NCBI RefSeq assembly: GCF_024662015.1
Contig: NZ_CP102480.1
Coordinates: forward strand, 1,956,501 to 2,020,500
DNA length: 64,000 nt
Direction of reading: 5' to 3'
From: Nisaea acidiphila
GTDB lineage: Bacteria > Pseudomonadota > Alphaproteobacteria > Thalassobaculales > Thalassobaculaceae
The position numbers and the translations under genes were made by a program. Below, in pieces: positions 26,266 to 35,487 of the stretch. The stretch's first letter is position 1. Each line of letters starts with the position of its first letter. Below the pieces are notes generated by a model. The model was not told the DNA's origin. It did not search any database and saw only the letters and a program-made list of their open reading frames with translations.

Positions 26266-26314
26266 GTATATTGAGCATCAATGAGATAATTCGCTCATAT
26301 ACACGAAATTTCGT
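26266..26314. promoter_or_regulatory. Operator-like palindromes between the Ner-like gene and the repressor
   Basis: GTATATTGAGC (26,266-26,276) and GCTCATATAC (26,293-26,302) are inverted repeats differing by one base insertion, 16 bp apart. Immediately after them ACGAAATTTCGT (26,303-26,314) is a perfect 12-bp palindrome. They fill the control region shared by the two divergent genes and probably bind one or both products. Confidence 0.6.
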
Positions 26315-26352
26315 ACTATGTCCATGCTCTGGGCTGGACGAGGTGTGTCCTC

Positions 26353-26994
26353 ATGGAAGGCTTGGCCGGGCGACTGAGAGAAGCGAGGCAACAACTCGGC
26401 CTCACTCAAGCGAAGCTCGCGGAAAGATTCGGCATACCCTACAGAACCGTCCAGGATGGCGAGCTTGGCCACTCCACGCCTGGAGCAAGGGTCTTGGCGG
26501 CTTACGCACAGCACAATGTAGATGTGAATTGGCTGCTGACCGGAAAACGGATCAGCGACGGGACCAAAGAATCAGAGCCGAAAGCCAGAAAATCATCGGC
26601 TCCGATCAAAGGCCGTAACTTTCGCATCCGGAGCCGAAGAGTGGTCCAAATCCCCCATTATGACCCATTTGATCCAGACAGCTTCGATCCAGACAAGCCG
26701 GATAGCGTACTCTCCATCACCCCATCGAGGCTGACGGCTTACAGCATCGATTATGCAATTCTGGGACGCGAAGATGCAGAATTAGCAACCACGACAGTAA
26801 TCGACGAAAGCACCTCGGGTGGTTTGAAAAAAGGCACTCTGGTGCTGTTCGACACGTCGGTGCGTGAGAAGCTTCCGGCAGAGCGATACATCGTTCGCGA
26901 TGGGAAAGTTCTGACCGTATCGACGAAGGAACATTTGGGTCCGGACCAGACAGTTCTGGGAAGGATTGCGTACGCATTGACGCCGCAATCTTAG
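26353..26994 (+). CDS. Phage-type repressor, helix-turn-helix with S24-like C-terminus
   Basis: 213 residues. The N-terminal XRE helix-turn-helix is REARQQLGLTQAKLAERFG followed by IPYRTVQDGELGH, then VDVNWLLTGK, a phrase common in Mu-like and CI-type repressors. The C-terminal half (ITPSRLTAYSIDYAILG...KKGTLVLFDTSVREKLPAERYIVRDGKVLTVSTKE) has the shape of an S24/LexA-like sensing domain, but I do not see a convincing catalytic Ser/Lys pair, so self-cleavage is uncertain. GAGG precedes the ATG. It is the last gene before the right end of the island and probably keeps the element silent. Confidence 0.82.
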   Translation: MEGLAGRLREARQQLGLTQAKLAERFGIPYRTVQDGELGHSTPGARVLAAYAQHNVDVNWLLTGKRISDGTKESEPKARKSSAPIKGRNFRIRSRRVVQIPHYDPFDPDSFDPDKPDSVLSITPSRLTAYSIDYAILGREDAELATTTVIDESTSGGLKKGTLVLFDTSVREKLPAERYIVRDGKVLTVSTKEHLGPDQTVLGRIAYALTPQS

Positions 26995-27165
26995 CCATCG
27001 TCCCGTTGGCCCTCCGGCTACTTTTCAGACACCCCGGCGGTACAGAGCAACAGTACAAGATCGACATACAACGCAATTTCCCGTAGGGTAGCACCAGTCC
27101 TGAAATGCGTTGAAATTCAGAAAGTTACTGGAAGATCGGCATTCGTCGAGGCACTGTGTTTGGCT

Positions 27166-27186
27166 AATCCTCTCGGGTGCGCCAAT
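27166..27186 (+). repeat. Right attachment repeat (attR)
   Basis: Exact copy of the 21 bp at 11,913-11,933. It lies 74 bp upstream of the glutamate-synthase-like start codon and marks the end of the island. The 171 bp between the repressor stop and this repeat contain no gene. Confidence 0.92.
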
Positions 27187-27259
27187 CTTTCCCGGACATA
27201 TCACTTCCATCTTCCCGGCCCGACTCCCGGCGTTTACGCTTGAGAGCAGGATCGGCGTC

Positions 27260-28867
27260 ATGTCGGGGGAGGTCCTGGTGCGTTTCGCGTTCTTCGCTGC
27301 GGTTGTCGCGGCCGTTTTCATTTCGGCCGGGCTCGGGCTCGCCGGTTTCTGGTGGGCATGGTTTGTCTTCGCCGTCGCCGCGCCGCTGGCTCTGCTCGGC
27401 ATCTGGGATCTTGTTCAGGGCCGCCACAGCCTGTTGCGGAACTATCCGGTGCTCGCCCACATGCGCTGGCTCTTCGAGGGGATCCGGCCTGAGATCCGGC
27501 AATATCTGATCGAGAGCGATGCCGACGCCTTCCCGTTCAACCGGGAACAGCGCTCGCTCGTCTATCAGCGCGCCAAGCAGGAGCAGGAGACGGTGCCGTT
27601 CGGCACCCAGATGGATGTCTACAAGGCGGGCTACGGCTATTTCACCCATTCCCTCGCCCCGGTGCATCCCGCCAGTCACGATTTTCGCCGCCGCGTCGGT
27701 GGGCCGGATTGCGCGCAGCCCTACGACATCTCCCTCTTCAACATTTCGGGCATGAGCTTCGGAGCGCTCAGCGGCAACGCGATCGCCGCACTCAACAAGG
27801 GGGCCGCGGCCGGCGGCTTCGCGCACGATACGGGCGAGGGCTCGATCTCGCCGCATCACCGGCGCCATGGCGGCGACCTGATCTGGCAGATCGCATCCGG
27901 CTATTTCGGCTGCCGCACCGCCGACGGGCAGTTCGATCCGGAAAAATTCGCCGCCACCGCATCCGATCCGCAGGTGAAGATGGTGGAACTCAAGCTCTCC
28001 CAGGGCGCGAAACCCGGCCATGGCGGCGTACTGCCCGCCTCCAAGATCTCGGCCGAGATCGCGGAAACGCGCGGCATCCCGAGTGACCGGGATTGCGTAT
28101 CGCCGGCGGCGCATCCGGCATTCTCGACACCGGAGGGACTGGTCGATTTCATTGCCGAACTGCGCCGCCTCTCGGGCGGCAAGCCGGTCGGTTTCAAGCT
28201 CTGCGTCGGCCATCCATACGAATTCATGGCGATCTGCAAGGCGATGATCGCCCGAGGCAGCTATCCGGATTTCATCGTCGTCGACGGCAAGGAAGGCGGC
28301 ACCGGCGCCGCGCCGGTGGAATTCACCAACAGTCTCGGCATGCCGCTGCGCGAAGGGCTGCATTTCGTCCATATGACGCTTACCGGCGCCGGGATCCGGG
28401 ACCGGGTCCGCCTCGGCGCCAGCGGCAAGATCATCTCCGGCGCCGATATCGCGACCGCTCTGGCTCTGGGCGCCGACTGGTGCAATGCCGCCCGCGGCTT
28501 CATGTTCGCCATCGGCTGCATTCAGGCCCGCGCCTGCCACACCAACCGCTGCCCGACCGGCGTCGCGACGCAGGACGAGAGCCGCCAGCGCGGACTGGTG
28601 GTGGAAGACAAATACAAACGGGTGGCGAACTTCCACCGCAACACGTTGCGCGGTTTCGCCGAGATGCTGGGCGCCATGGGACTGGACGATCCGGGCCAAA
28701 TCCGGCCCGAGACCATGCACATCCGCTCGACCGACCCGACGAGTATCCTGCATCATCGCCTGAGGCCCGGTCAGCTCTTCGAGAAGGAATGCCCGGTGGC
28801 TTTCTCCGATCCATGGAGCCTCGCCCGGATCGACAGCTTTCGCCCGTCGGACGCGAGGGACGGTTGA
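27260..28867 (+). CDS. FMN-binding glutamate-synthase-family protein
   Basis: 535-residue protein with two N-terminal membrane segments (FAFFAAVVAAVFISAGLGLA and AWFVFAVAAPLALLGIW), then the FMN-barrel synthase domain of glutamate synthase. Motifs: NISGMSFGALSGNAI, PGHGGVLPASKIS, FMN-phosphate loop GKEGGTGAAPVEF, and the Fe-S cysteines C-x5-C-x4-C in GCIQARACHTNRCPTGVATQ. There is no glutaminase domain, so it is not a complete GOGAT; related single-domain proteins are of uncertain substrate. ATG 27,260 is chosen because upstream codons lie across the island boundary. Its last 579 bp have a second copy at 38,288-38,866. Confidence 0.9.
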   Translation: MSGEVLVRFAFFAAVVAAVFISAGLGLAGFWWAWFVFAVAAPLALLGIWDLVQGRHSLLRNYPVLAHMRWLFEGIRPEIRQYLIESDADAFPFNREQRSLVYQRAKQEQETVPFGTQMDVYKAGYGYFTHSLAPVHPASHDFRRRVGGPDCAQPYDISLFNISGMSFGALSGNAIAALNKGAAAGGFAHDTGEGSISPHHRRHGGDLIWQIASGYFGCRTADGQFDPEKFAATASDPQVKMVELKLSQGAKPGHGGVLPASKISAEIAETRGIPSDRDCVSPAAHPAFSTPEGLVDFIAELRRLSGGKPVGFKLCVGHPYEFMAICKAMIARGSYPDFIVVDGKEGGTGAAPVEFTNSLGMPLREGLHFVHMTLTGAGIRDRVRLGASGKIISGADIATALALGADWCNAARGFMFAIGCIQARACHTNRCPTGVATQDESRQRGLVVEDKYKRVANFHRNTLRGFAEMLGAMGLDDPGQIRPETMHIRSTDPTSILHHRLRPGQLFEKECPVAFSDPWSLARIDSFRPSDARDG

Positions 28868-28902
28868 AATGAATCCGACGGCGAGAGCGAGCGACACATC
28901 GG

Positions 28903-28939
28903 TTGACAATAATTTCGTTATTTTGCTAAATAACGAAAT
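28903..28939 (+). promoter_or_regulatory. Promoter and palindromic operator of the SdpR-like gene
   Basis: TTGACA (28,903-28,908) and, 17 bp on, CTAAAT (28,926-28,931) form a sigma-70-like promoter. A perfect 12-bp inverted repeat, ATTTCGTTATTT / AAATAACGAAAT (28,912-28,923 and 28,928-28,939, 4-bp centre), covers the spacer, the -10 and the first two bases of the ATG. The predicted transcript would start at or next to the ATG. Confidence 0.75.
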
Positions 28940-29249
28940 GAAAGCCTCGAGCGAAGATGTGTATTCCGCCCTCTCAAGTCCTGTTCGTCGCCAGGTCCTT
29001 GGCCTGTTGCGGGAACGCGCAATGAGCGCCGGTGAACTCGCGGATGAAGTATCGGTCAGCAAACCGACGCTCTCTGGACATCTGAACATCCTCAAAGGGG
29101 CAGACCTCGTCACCGTCGAACGGCTCGGAGCGGTTCGCCTTTACAGGATCAATCTCTCAGTCGTCGAAGAGGCCTTGGCGAGCCTGATGCAATTGCTCCG
29201 GATCGACACCGGCTCCTCAGCCTTTGAAAAAGAAAGCAAAACAACATGA
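28938..29249 (+). CDS. sdpR: ArsR/SdpR-family transcriptional repressor
   Basis: 103-residue winged-helix regulator: SSEDVYSALSSPVRRQVLGL, then the recognition helix region SAGELADEVSVSKPTLSGHL and the wing GADLVTVERLGAVRLYRIN. The arrangement matches autorepressors of the SdpR group, encoded with SdpI. The frame extends to 28,869, but ATG 28,938 is chosen because it begins the fold and is embedded in the operator. The gene overlaps sdpI by four bases (ATGA). No metal-binding cysteines of classical ArsR are seen. Confidence 0.85.
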   Translation: MKASSEDVYSALSSPVRRQVLGLLRERAMSAGELADEVSVSKPTLSGHLNILKGADLVTVERLGAVRLYRINLSVVEEALASLMQLLRIDTGSSAFEKESKTT

Positions 29250-29917
29250 TAAAACACGGCCTCAAGTGGAGTGCCAGTTTGCTCGCTATCATGTGCGCGG
29301 CCTCAGTTTATGGATGGATCGCGCTGCCTAAGGAAACGGAGTTCCCCGTCCACTGGAGTCTTGACGGCACCCCTGACAGATACGCGGGAAAGATCGAGCT
29401 GCTCTTGATCCTGCCCTTAGTGGCTATCGTGGCCACTTTAGTCTTTACGATAGCCCCGCGGTTCGAACGGCGCAGGCGAAACCTGCTTCGGAGCCGGCCT
29501 CTATATCTGACGGGTTGGATCGGAGGTATTGTCGTCACCACACTTGCGCATCTTGCTATTCTGCGCGTTGCGGTGACCGGATCCCCACCGGCTTTTGACC
29601 TTATATTCATTTCCGCCGGTCTGTTGATGACCGTCTTGGGGAACTATCTGGCTAAGTCGAGGGCGAACGTCCTTGCCGGAATCCGAACGCCCTGGACGCT
29701 CGCGAGCGACCATGCTTGGGTAACGGCAAATCGGATTGCCGGCTGGGGTTTTGTCGCAACTGGAACTGCGACAGCGTTGTCGGCACTGATATCCTCTCCT
29801 GCGGTGCCGACACTGGTCCTACTTGTCGGGCTTGCCGTCAGCACGATCGCCAGCGTGATCGTCTCCTATCGTGCATGGCGCAACGATCCGGACTCCAGGA
29901 CCTCAAACCGCTCCTAG
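29246..29917 (+). CDS. sdpI: SdpI-family membrane protein (DUF1648)
   Basis: 223-residue integral membrane protein. Residues 1-60 form the DUF1648 region (ALPKETEFPVHWSLDGTPDRYAGK), followed by about five hydrophobic segments and the conserved loop NYLAKSRANVLAGIRTPWTLASDHAWVTANRIAGW typical of SdpI in shortened reading (positions about 135-170). In Bacillus SdpI gives immunity to the SdpC toxin and sequesters SdpR; many proteobacterial copies lack a toxin gene, as here. Translationally coupled to sdpR. The 142 bp after it hold no gene. Confidence 0.85.
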   Translation: MIKHGLKWSASLLAIMCAASVYGWIALPKETEFPVHWSLDGTPDRYAGKIELLLILPLVAIVATLVFTIAPRFERRRRNLLRSRPLYLTGWIGGIVVTTLAHLAILRVAVTGSPPAFDLIFISAGLLMTVLGNYLAKSRANVLAGIRTPWTLASDHAWVTANRIAGWGFVATGTATALSALISSPAVPTLVLLVGLAVSTIASVIVSYRAWRNDPDSRTSNRS

Positions 29918-30059
29918 CCAATACCTCTTCCCTCGTGCCATAGCCGGAAGGGAAGCAACCACGCGGATCAGCAGCAGATCGGAGTCGTGTCCACAGCCCG
30001 ATCCAGAAGACGTCGCAACAGCGCTCTGACGCGGCGCAATCCCGTCCCCAAGCGGCGTC

Positions 30060-30893
30060 TCATGCCGTCGCCCGCCCGCCAGTCTCGGCGCCGTCCCTTG
30101 CCTTTTGCCGCCGGACCGCCACCAGTTCTGCCATGATGGAGAGGGCGATTTCCTCCGGCTCTATGGCGTTGATGTCGAGCCCGGCAGGCGCCTTCAGCGC
30201 GTCGCGCCGGGTCTCCGACACGCCGCGTTCCGCGAGCTGCCCACGCAGCGCCTGCGCCTTGCGGCGGCTGCCGACGAAGGAGACGAAGCCGGCATCGCTT
30301 CCGAGCGCGGCGGCGAGCGCTTCGCGGTCGCGCTTGCCCTGGGTCGCGACGACGACGAAATCGCGCTGCCGGAGATCGAGCCCGTCGAGCGCGAAACCCT
30401 CGTGCCTTGTCGCGTCGGCAGCGAAGCCGTCGAGATCCTCCGCGAGGGCCGCCGCCGTCACCCGGTAGCCGAGCGTCGCTGCAAGCCGCGCCAGCACCGT
30501 CGCGACCGGCGAGCCGCCGCAGATCACCACGCGCGGCGCCTGACGCATCGGTTCGATGAAGATGTCGACGGTGCCGCCGCTCGGACAGCCGCTCTTGTGC
30601 AGCTCGACCCCGTCCCGATCCAGCCGCTCGACCACTTCGTCGCCGGGCTTCACACGGATCAGGCGGGGCTCCCCGGCCGCAAGCACTTCCGCCGCCGAGC
30701 GGCGCACGGCGCCCTGGACGCAGCCACCGCCGAGGAAGCCCTTGATCGTCCCGTCGGAGAGCACCACCGCCTTGGCGCCTGCCTTGGCGCTGGTGGCGTT
30801 CTGGGTCCGCACCACGGTGGCGACGCAGAATTCCGCTTCCCCCTCCATCAGCGCCGCGATCGCGGAGAAGACATCGTCATGCTGCCGTTCCAT
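30060..30893 (-). CDS. coxF: XdhC/CoxF-family molybdoenzyme maturation protein
   Basis: 277 residues. The N-terminal XdhC_CoxI domain has FCVATVVRTQNATSAKAGAK and GFLGGGCVQGAVRRSA; the C-terminal Rossmann domain begins PRVVICGGSPVATVLARLA. XdhC-type proteins bind molybdenum cofactor and insert the terminal sulfur before handing it to the large subunit; CoxF/CoxI are the CO dehydrogenase equivalents. It is the last gene of the cox operon, 12 bp after coxE. The symbol is by position and family; coxI would be an equally possible name. Confidence 0.8.
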   Translation of the reverse strand: MERQHDDVFSAIAALMEGEAEFCVATVVRTQNATSAKAGAKAVVLSDGTIKGFLGGGCVQGAVRRSAAEVLAAGEPRLIRVKPGDEVVERLDRDGVELHKSGCPSGGTVDIFIEPMRQAPRVVICGGSPVATVLARLAATLGYRVTAAALAEDLDGFAADATRHEGFALDGLDLRQRDFVVVATQGKRDREALAAALGSDAGFVSFVGSRRKAQALRGQLAERGVSETRRDALKAPAGLDINAIEPEEIALSIMAELVAVRRQKARDGAETGGRATA

Positions 30894-30905
30894 GCTTTCG
30901 CCTCC

Positions 30906-32126
30906 CTATATGGCCGCGAGCTCGGGTTCGAGATCCGCCAGCGCCTGCAGGCTGTTCGCCGCGGCGAAATGGTCGATATGGGGCAGCGCCGCCGCCATGC
31001 CCCGCGCCACCGGTTCGTAGTCCTTCCAGCCGAGCAGCGGGTTCAGCCAGACAATGCGGCGGGCCCTCGTCCGGAGCCGCCTGAGCTCCCGCGCCAGATC
31101 TTCCGGCGCCTCGGTGTCGTACCCGTCGCTCAGGATCACGACGACGGTCCGGCTGTCGATCGCTTCCCTGGCATAGCGGGCGTTGAAATCGGCGAGCGCG
31201 CCGGCGATCCGGGTGCCGCCGCCAAAGCCCTCGACCATGAGCGAAAGCTTCGCCAGCGCCCGGAATGGATCCTTGTCGGTCAGCGCCTCCGTCACCCGGA
31301 CGAGACGGGTATGGAAGAGATAGGCGTCGGCCCGCATCCAGCGCGAGAGCAGGCCGCGCACGAAGAGCAGGAAATAGCGGCTGTAGAGCTTCATCGAGCC
31401 GGAGACGTCGAGCAGCACCACGACCCGAACGGGGCGGTCCGGCCGGGTCCGCCGCAGAAGGTCGACCGGCTCGCCGCCATGGGCGATGTTGCGGCGGATG
31501 GTGCGGCGGAGGTCAAGGCTCCGCCCCCGCGCGGACGGCTTGCGGCGGCGGCTGAGCCGGTACCGCATTGCCTTTGCCAGACGTTCGGCCACCCGTTCGG
31601 CCTCGGCGATATCCTCTTTCGCGGCGATCTCGCGCAAGTCGGTCTTGAACAGGCTGTCGCGGCTGTCGGCGGCGATACGATGCGGCGCCGAGGTCCCGCC
31701 CGCATCCTCCTCGGCATCGCTGCTGCCTGCTGCCTGTGCCGCCGCGCCGATCGGCCGGCCCGCCCGCTCTTCGGGCGGCAGGACCTTGTCCCAGAGCGCG
31801 GGACGCGCCCGCTTCGGTGTGCTGGTATTCTCCCCGCGCAGGACCGTGGCGCGTTTCACGCCTTCGCCGAACCAGTAGGCCGGGAACAGGTCGTCGAAGC
31901 GCTCCCAGTCCTCCCGGCAGCCGCAGAGCGCGACCTTGAGGGCCGCCCGGACGCCTTCCGGTGCCGGCCTCTCAAGGCGTCCGACGATATCGAGCGCGAG
32001 GGCCGTTTCCGAGGGCCCGAGAGTGAAACCGTTCAGCCGGAGATGGGCGATGAAGCCCCGCATCCGCTCACGCGGTCCCGGGAGCGCCGGCAGGCCATCG
32101 ATCTCGCCGGGCTCCGTCATGCTCAC
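30906..32126 (-). CDS. coxE: CoxE-like von Willebrand factor A protein
   Basis: 406 residues. The N-terminal part (RMRGFIAHLRLNGFTLGPSE) and the C-terminal VWA domain with metal-ion site DVSGSMKLYSRYF and ILSDGYDTE match CoxE. With the AAA+ protein CoxD it forms a MoxR/VWA chaperone pair needed to build the copper-sulfur-molybdenum centre of CO dehydrogenase. A charged variable linker lies at about 105-165. Starts in a 4-bp overlap with the coxD stop. Confidence 0.9.
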   Translation of the reverse strand: MSMTEPGEIDGLPALPGPRERMRGFIAHLRLNGFTLGPSETALALDIVGRLERPAPEGVRAALKVALCGCREDWERFDDLFPAYWFGEGVKRATVLRGENTSTPKRARPALWDKVLPPEERAGRPIGAAAQAAGSSDAEEDAGGTSAPHRIAADSRDSLFKTDLREIAAKEDIAEAERVAERLAKAMRYRLSRRRKPSARGRSLDLRRTIRRNIAHGGEPVDLLRRTRPDRPVRVVVLLDVSGSMKLYSRYFLLFVRGLLSRWMRADAYLFHTRLVRVTEALTDKDPFRALAKLSLMVEGFGGGTRIAGALADFNARYAREAIDSRTVVVILSDGYDTEAPEDLARELRRLRTRARRIVWLNPLLGWKDYEPVARGMAAALPHIDHFAAANSLQALADLEPELAAI

Positions 32127-33007
32127 GCAACCTTACCCAGCAAGCGTTGCGTCACCTCGGGCACGATCGCCCGCTGGTCCGCCTCGGTCTTCAGGAGACA
32201 GATCAGGCTCGCCTGAAGCAGATCGAGATTGTCCTCCAGCTTCTCCACCTTGAGGCCGACGAGGGCTGTCGCCCAGTCGAGCGTCTCCGCGATCCCGGGG
32301 ACTTTTTCCAGATCCTCGCGGCGAAGCTGCTGCACGAAGCCGACGATCCGCCGGGCAAGCTCCCCGTCGATCTCCGGCATGCGCGCGGCGAGGATCGCCC
32401 GCTCCTTTTCCGCATCGGGGTAATCGACCCAGGAATAAAGGCAGCGCCGGCGGAGCGCGTCGGAAAGCGCGCGTGTGCCGTTCGAGGTCAGGACCACATG
32501 CGGGATCGAAACCGCCTCCATGGTACCGAGTTCCGGGACGGTCACCTGATAGTCGGCGAGCAGTTCGAGCAAGAACGCTTCGAATTCCTCGTCGGCGCGG
32601 TCGATCTCGTCGATCAGGAGGACCGGCGGCTCGAGCTGACTGATCGCTTCCAGCAGCGGCCGGCGGAGGAGATAATCCTCGGAGAAGATGTGCTTCTCCA
32701 GGCTCTCGGCGGAGTCCGCGCCCTCGCTTGCCTCGCGCGCCCGGATCGCCAGCAACTGGCGCTGATAGTTCCACTCGTAGAGCGTCGCGTTCGCGTCCAG
32801 TCCCTCGTAGCACTGCAGCCGGATGAGCCGGGTACCGAGCAGCTTCGCCAAAGCCCGCGCGATGTCGGTCTTGCCGACACCGGCCTCGCCCTCCAGGAGC
32901 AGCGGCCTGTGGATCTCCGTCGCCAGCGTCAGCGCCATCACGAGGCTGTCCTCGGCAATGTAGCCGGTCTGTGCAAGTTCCGCCTGAAGCTCTCTGTAAT
33001 CTCTCAT
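32123..33007 (-). CDS. coxD: CoxD-like MoxR-family AAA+ ATPase
   Basis: 294-residue AAA+ ATPase. Walker A GEAGVGKTDIARALAK (near residue 40), Walker B PPVLLIDEIDRADEEF, sensor 1 VVLTSNGTRALSDALRRRC. It is the chaperone-like ATPase that acts on the CO dehydrogenase active site together with CoxE. The frame extends far upstream, but ATG 33,007 begins the typical MRDYRELQAEL. It starts 60 bp after coxL on the same strand. Confidence 0.92.
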   Translation of the reverse strand: MRDYRELQAELAQTGYIAEDSLVMALTLATEIHRPLLLEGEAGVGKTDIARALAKLLGTRLIRLQCYEGLDANATLYEWNYQRQLLAIRAREASEGADSAESLEKHIFSEDYLLRRPLLEAISQLEPPVLLIDEIDRADEEFEAFLLELLADYQVTVPELGTMEAVSIPHVVLTSNGTRALSDALRRRCLYSWVDYPDAEKERAILAARMPEIDGELARRIVGFVQQLRREDLEKVPGIAETLDWATALVGLKVEKLEDNLDLLQASLICLLKTEADQRAIVPEVTQRLLGKVA

Positions 33008-33066
33008 GAGCCGAAAACCCGGGCCGGACGACGCATGTTCCGCCGCCCGGCCCGCAAGGTGGGTTC

Positions 33067-35487
33067 CTACGCCGTGACGCCGAGCCGCTCGGCCGTCTTC
33101 CACACCCGCCAGTGATCGTGCGGCATCTGGGTGTGGGTCAGGCCGAGATGGGCGAAGGCATCGTTGACGGCGTTGGAGAAGGCCGAGACGCCGCCGACAT
33201 TCGGCGACTCGCCGACCCCCTTGGCGCCGATCGGATGATGCGGTGAGGGGGTCACGGTGAAGTCGGTCTCCCAGACCGGGGTCTCCACCGCCGTCGGCAG
33301 GAAGAAGTCCATCAGGCTCGCGCCTTTCACGTTCCCCATCTCGTCGTAGGAGATCTCCTGCCCCATCGCGATGGCCAGCGCTTCGGTCAGGCCGCCATGG
33401 ACCTGCCCCTCGATGATCATCGGGTTGATCCGGGTGCCGCAATCGTCCAGCGCATAGAAACGCCGGATATCGGTCACCCCGGTATCGACGTCGATATCGA
33501 CGACGCAGATATAGGCCCCGAACGGATAGGTCATGTTCGGCGGATCGTAGTAGCTGACTGCCTCCAGCCCCGGCTCCATGCCCGGCGGGACATTGTTGTA
33601 GGCGGCGAAAGCCACCTCGGCCATGGTCTTGAAACGCTCCGGCGCTCCCTTGACCACGAACCGGTCGACCTCGAACTCGACATCGTCGTCATGCACCTCA
33701 AGCAGGTAGGCCGCGATCATCTGCGCCTTGGCCTTGATCTTCCGGCCGGCCATCGCCGTCGCCGCACCGGCAACGGGAGTGGAGCGGGAACCGTAGGTCC
33801 CGAGACCGTAGGGCGCGGTGTCGGTATCGCCTTCCTCGACCGTGATCTGGTCCGCCGGAATGCCGATTTCCGAGGCCAGGATCTGGGCGAAGGTGGTGGC
33901 GTGCCCCTGCCCCTGGCTGATCGTGCCGAGCCGGGCGATGGCGCTGCCCGTCGGATGCACGCGGATCTCGCAGCTGTCGAACATGCCGAGCCCGAGAATA
34001 TCGCAATTCTTGATCGGTCCGGCCCCGACAATTTCGGTGAAGAACCCGATTCCGACCCCCATCAGCGACCGGGTCTCGCTGCGCGCGAAGGCCTCTCGGT
34101 TGGCTTTCTGTTCGTCCCGGAGCGCCTTGTAGCTGACCGTCTCCAGCGCCTTTTCCATCGCCGTGTGATAGTCGCCGCTGTCGTATTCCCAGCCGAGCGC
34201 CGAAGTGTAGGGGAACTGCTCCTTGCCGATGAAGTTCTTCATCCGGAGTTCCGCCGGATCCATCTCAAGCTTGCGGGCGAGCACGTCGATCATCCGCTCG
34301 ATGAAATAGGAGGCCTCCGTCACCCGGAAGGAACAGCGGTAGGCGACGCCGCCCGGCGCCTTGTTGGTATAGACGCCGTCGACGCTCACATGCGCGACCG
34401 GGATATCGTAGGACCCGGTGCAGATGTTGAAGAACCCGGCCGGGAACTTGGTCGGGTCGGCGCAGGCGTCGAAGCCGCCATGGTCGGCAAGCACGTGGCA
34501 CTTGAGCCCGGTGATACGCCCGTCGCGTGTCGCGGAGATCTCGCCCGTCATGTGGTAGTCACGGGCGAAGGCCGTCGATTGCAGGTTCTCGATCCGGTCC
34601 TCGATCCATTTCACCGGCACGCCGAGCACGATCGAGGCGACGACGGCGCAGATATAACCGGGATAGACACCCACCTTGTTGCCGAAACCGCCGCCGATAT
34701 CCGGCGAGATGACGCGGATCTTGTGCTCCGGAATGGTGGAGATCAGCGAGGCCACGGTGCGCACCGCGTGGGGAGCCTGAAAAGTGCCCCAAAGCGTGAG
34801 CTGGCCGTTCACCTTGTCCATGCTGGCAACGCAACCCGCAGTCTCCAGCGGACAGGGATGGACGCGCTGGTAGGTGATCAGCTCCTTCGCAACCACCTCG
34901 GCCTCGGAGAGCGCCCTGTCGGTCGCGTCCTTGTCGCCCACCTCCCAGGTGAAGATGTGATTGTGGTGGCGGCGCGGTCCGTGGGCACCCTCGGTCTTGC
35001 CGTCGAGATCCTCGCGCAGTACCGGCGCCCCCGGATCCATGGCTTTGAAGGGATCGACCAGAACCGGCAGTTCCTCGTAATCGACCTCGACCAGTTCGGC
35101 CGCGTCGGAAGCCGCATAGCGGTCCTCGGCGACGACGAAGGCGACCTCCTGGCCCTGGAACAGCACCTTGCCGTCGGCAAGCACCATCTGGACGTCGCCG
35201 GCCAGCGTCGGCATCCAGGCGAGATTGACCGGCTTCAGGTCGTCGGCGGTGAGCACAGCCTTGACCCCCGGCACGGCCAGCGCCGCCTCCTTGTTCACCG
35301 ACTTGATACGGGCATGGGCATAGGGCGAACGGACGAAGTCGCCGAACAGCATGCCCGGCAGTTTGATATCGTCGACATAATTGCCCTTGCCCTGCACGAA
35401 GCGGACATCCTCGACCCGGCGGCGGGCGGTGCCCATACCTTTCAGGTTCTGTTTGCGTTCCTCGACGCTTGCGACTTCGGCGTTCAT
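33067..35487 (-). CDS. coxL: Carbon monoxide dehydrogenase large subunit, form I
   Basis: Catalytic molybdenum subunit of aerobic CO dehydrogenase (CO + H2O to CO2 + 2 H+ + 2 e-), 806 residues. The form I signature AYRCSFR is present at residues 382-388; its Cys385 is the expected copper ligand (Cys388 in Oligotropha). Form II enzymes have AYRGAGR instead. Other molybdopterin-binding blocks: [44 protein letters not shown]. Start ATG 35,487 has GGAGG upstream and overlaps the coxS stop. It is in the standard order coxM-coxS-coxL. Confidence 0.97.
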   Translation of the reverse strand: MNAEVASVEERKQNLKGMGTARRRVEDVRFVQGKGNYVDDIKLPGMLFGDFVRSPYAHARIKSVNKEAALAVPGVKAVLTADDLKPVNLAWMPTLAGDVQMVLADGKVLFQGQEVAFVVAEDRYAASDAAELVEVDYEELPVLVDPFKAMDPGAPVLREDLDGKTEGAHGPRRHHNHIFTWEVGDKDATDRALSEAEVVAKELITYQRVHPCPLETAGCVASMDKVNGQLTLWGTFQAPHAVRTVASLISTIPEHKIRVISPDIGGGFGNKVGVYPGYICAVVASIVLGVPVKWIEDRIENLQSTAFARDYHMTGEISATRDGRITGLKCHVLADHGGFDACADPTKFPAGFFNICTGSYDIPVAHVSVDGVYTNKAPGGVAYRCSFRVTEASYFIERMIDVLARKLEMDPAELRMKNFIGKEQFPYTSALGWEYDSGDYHTAMEKALETVSYKALRDEQKANREAFARSETRSLMGVGIGFFTEIVGAGPIKNCDILGLGMFDSCEIRVHPTGSAIARLGTISQGQGHATTFAQILASEIGIPADQITVEEGDTDTAPYGLGTYGSRSTPVAGAATAMAGRKIKAKAQMIAAYLLEVHDDDVEFEVDRFVVKGAPERFKTMAEVAFAAYNNVPPGMEPGLEAVSYYDPPNMTYPFGAYICVVDIDVDTGVTDIRRFYALDDCGTRINPMIIEGQVHGGLTEALAIAMGQEISYDEMGNVKGASLMDFFLPTAVETPVWETDFTVTPSPHHPIGAKGVGESPNVGGVSAFSNAVNDAFAHLGLTHTQMPHDHWRVWKTAERLGVTA

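Larger units (their letters stand above)
11934..27186 (+). mobile_element. Integrated genomic island at tRNA-Arg(CCG), about 15.25 kb
   Basis: Bounded by perfect 21-bp direct repeats (11,913-11,933 and 27,166-27,186, exactly 15,253 bp apart). The integrase gene is the first gene inside, next to the tRNA. Contents: integrase, Dcm/GHKL/receiver/Vsr block, Fic and serine recombinase, small and broken genes, lipoprotein hydrolase, Ner-like regulator and repressor. Base composition is visibly more AT-rich than the flanks, most of all in 15.7-22.0 kb. There are no phage structural genes and no conjugation genes, so it looks like a satellite-sized integrative element or a degraded prophage remnant. 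The far end lies 74 bp upstream of the glutamate-synthase-like gene, which was presumably the original neighbour of the tRNA. Confidence 0.92.

Noticed and set aside
25856-26281. N-terminal extension of the lipoprotein hydrolase frame
   Set aside because: It overlaps the Ner-like gene in another frame; the ATG at 25,855 with AGGAGG and a lipoprotein signal is clearly the start.
11934-27186. Island as a complete prophage
   Set aside because: No capsid, terminase, tail, lysis or replication genes; only an integrase and a regulatory pair are phage-like.
27164-29113. Long minus-strand open frame opposite the glutamate-synthase-like gene
   Set aside because: Antisense shadow; low-complexity composition and it crosses the island boundary and sdpR.
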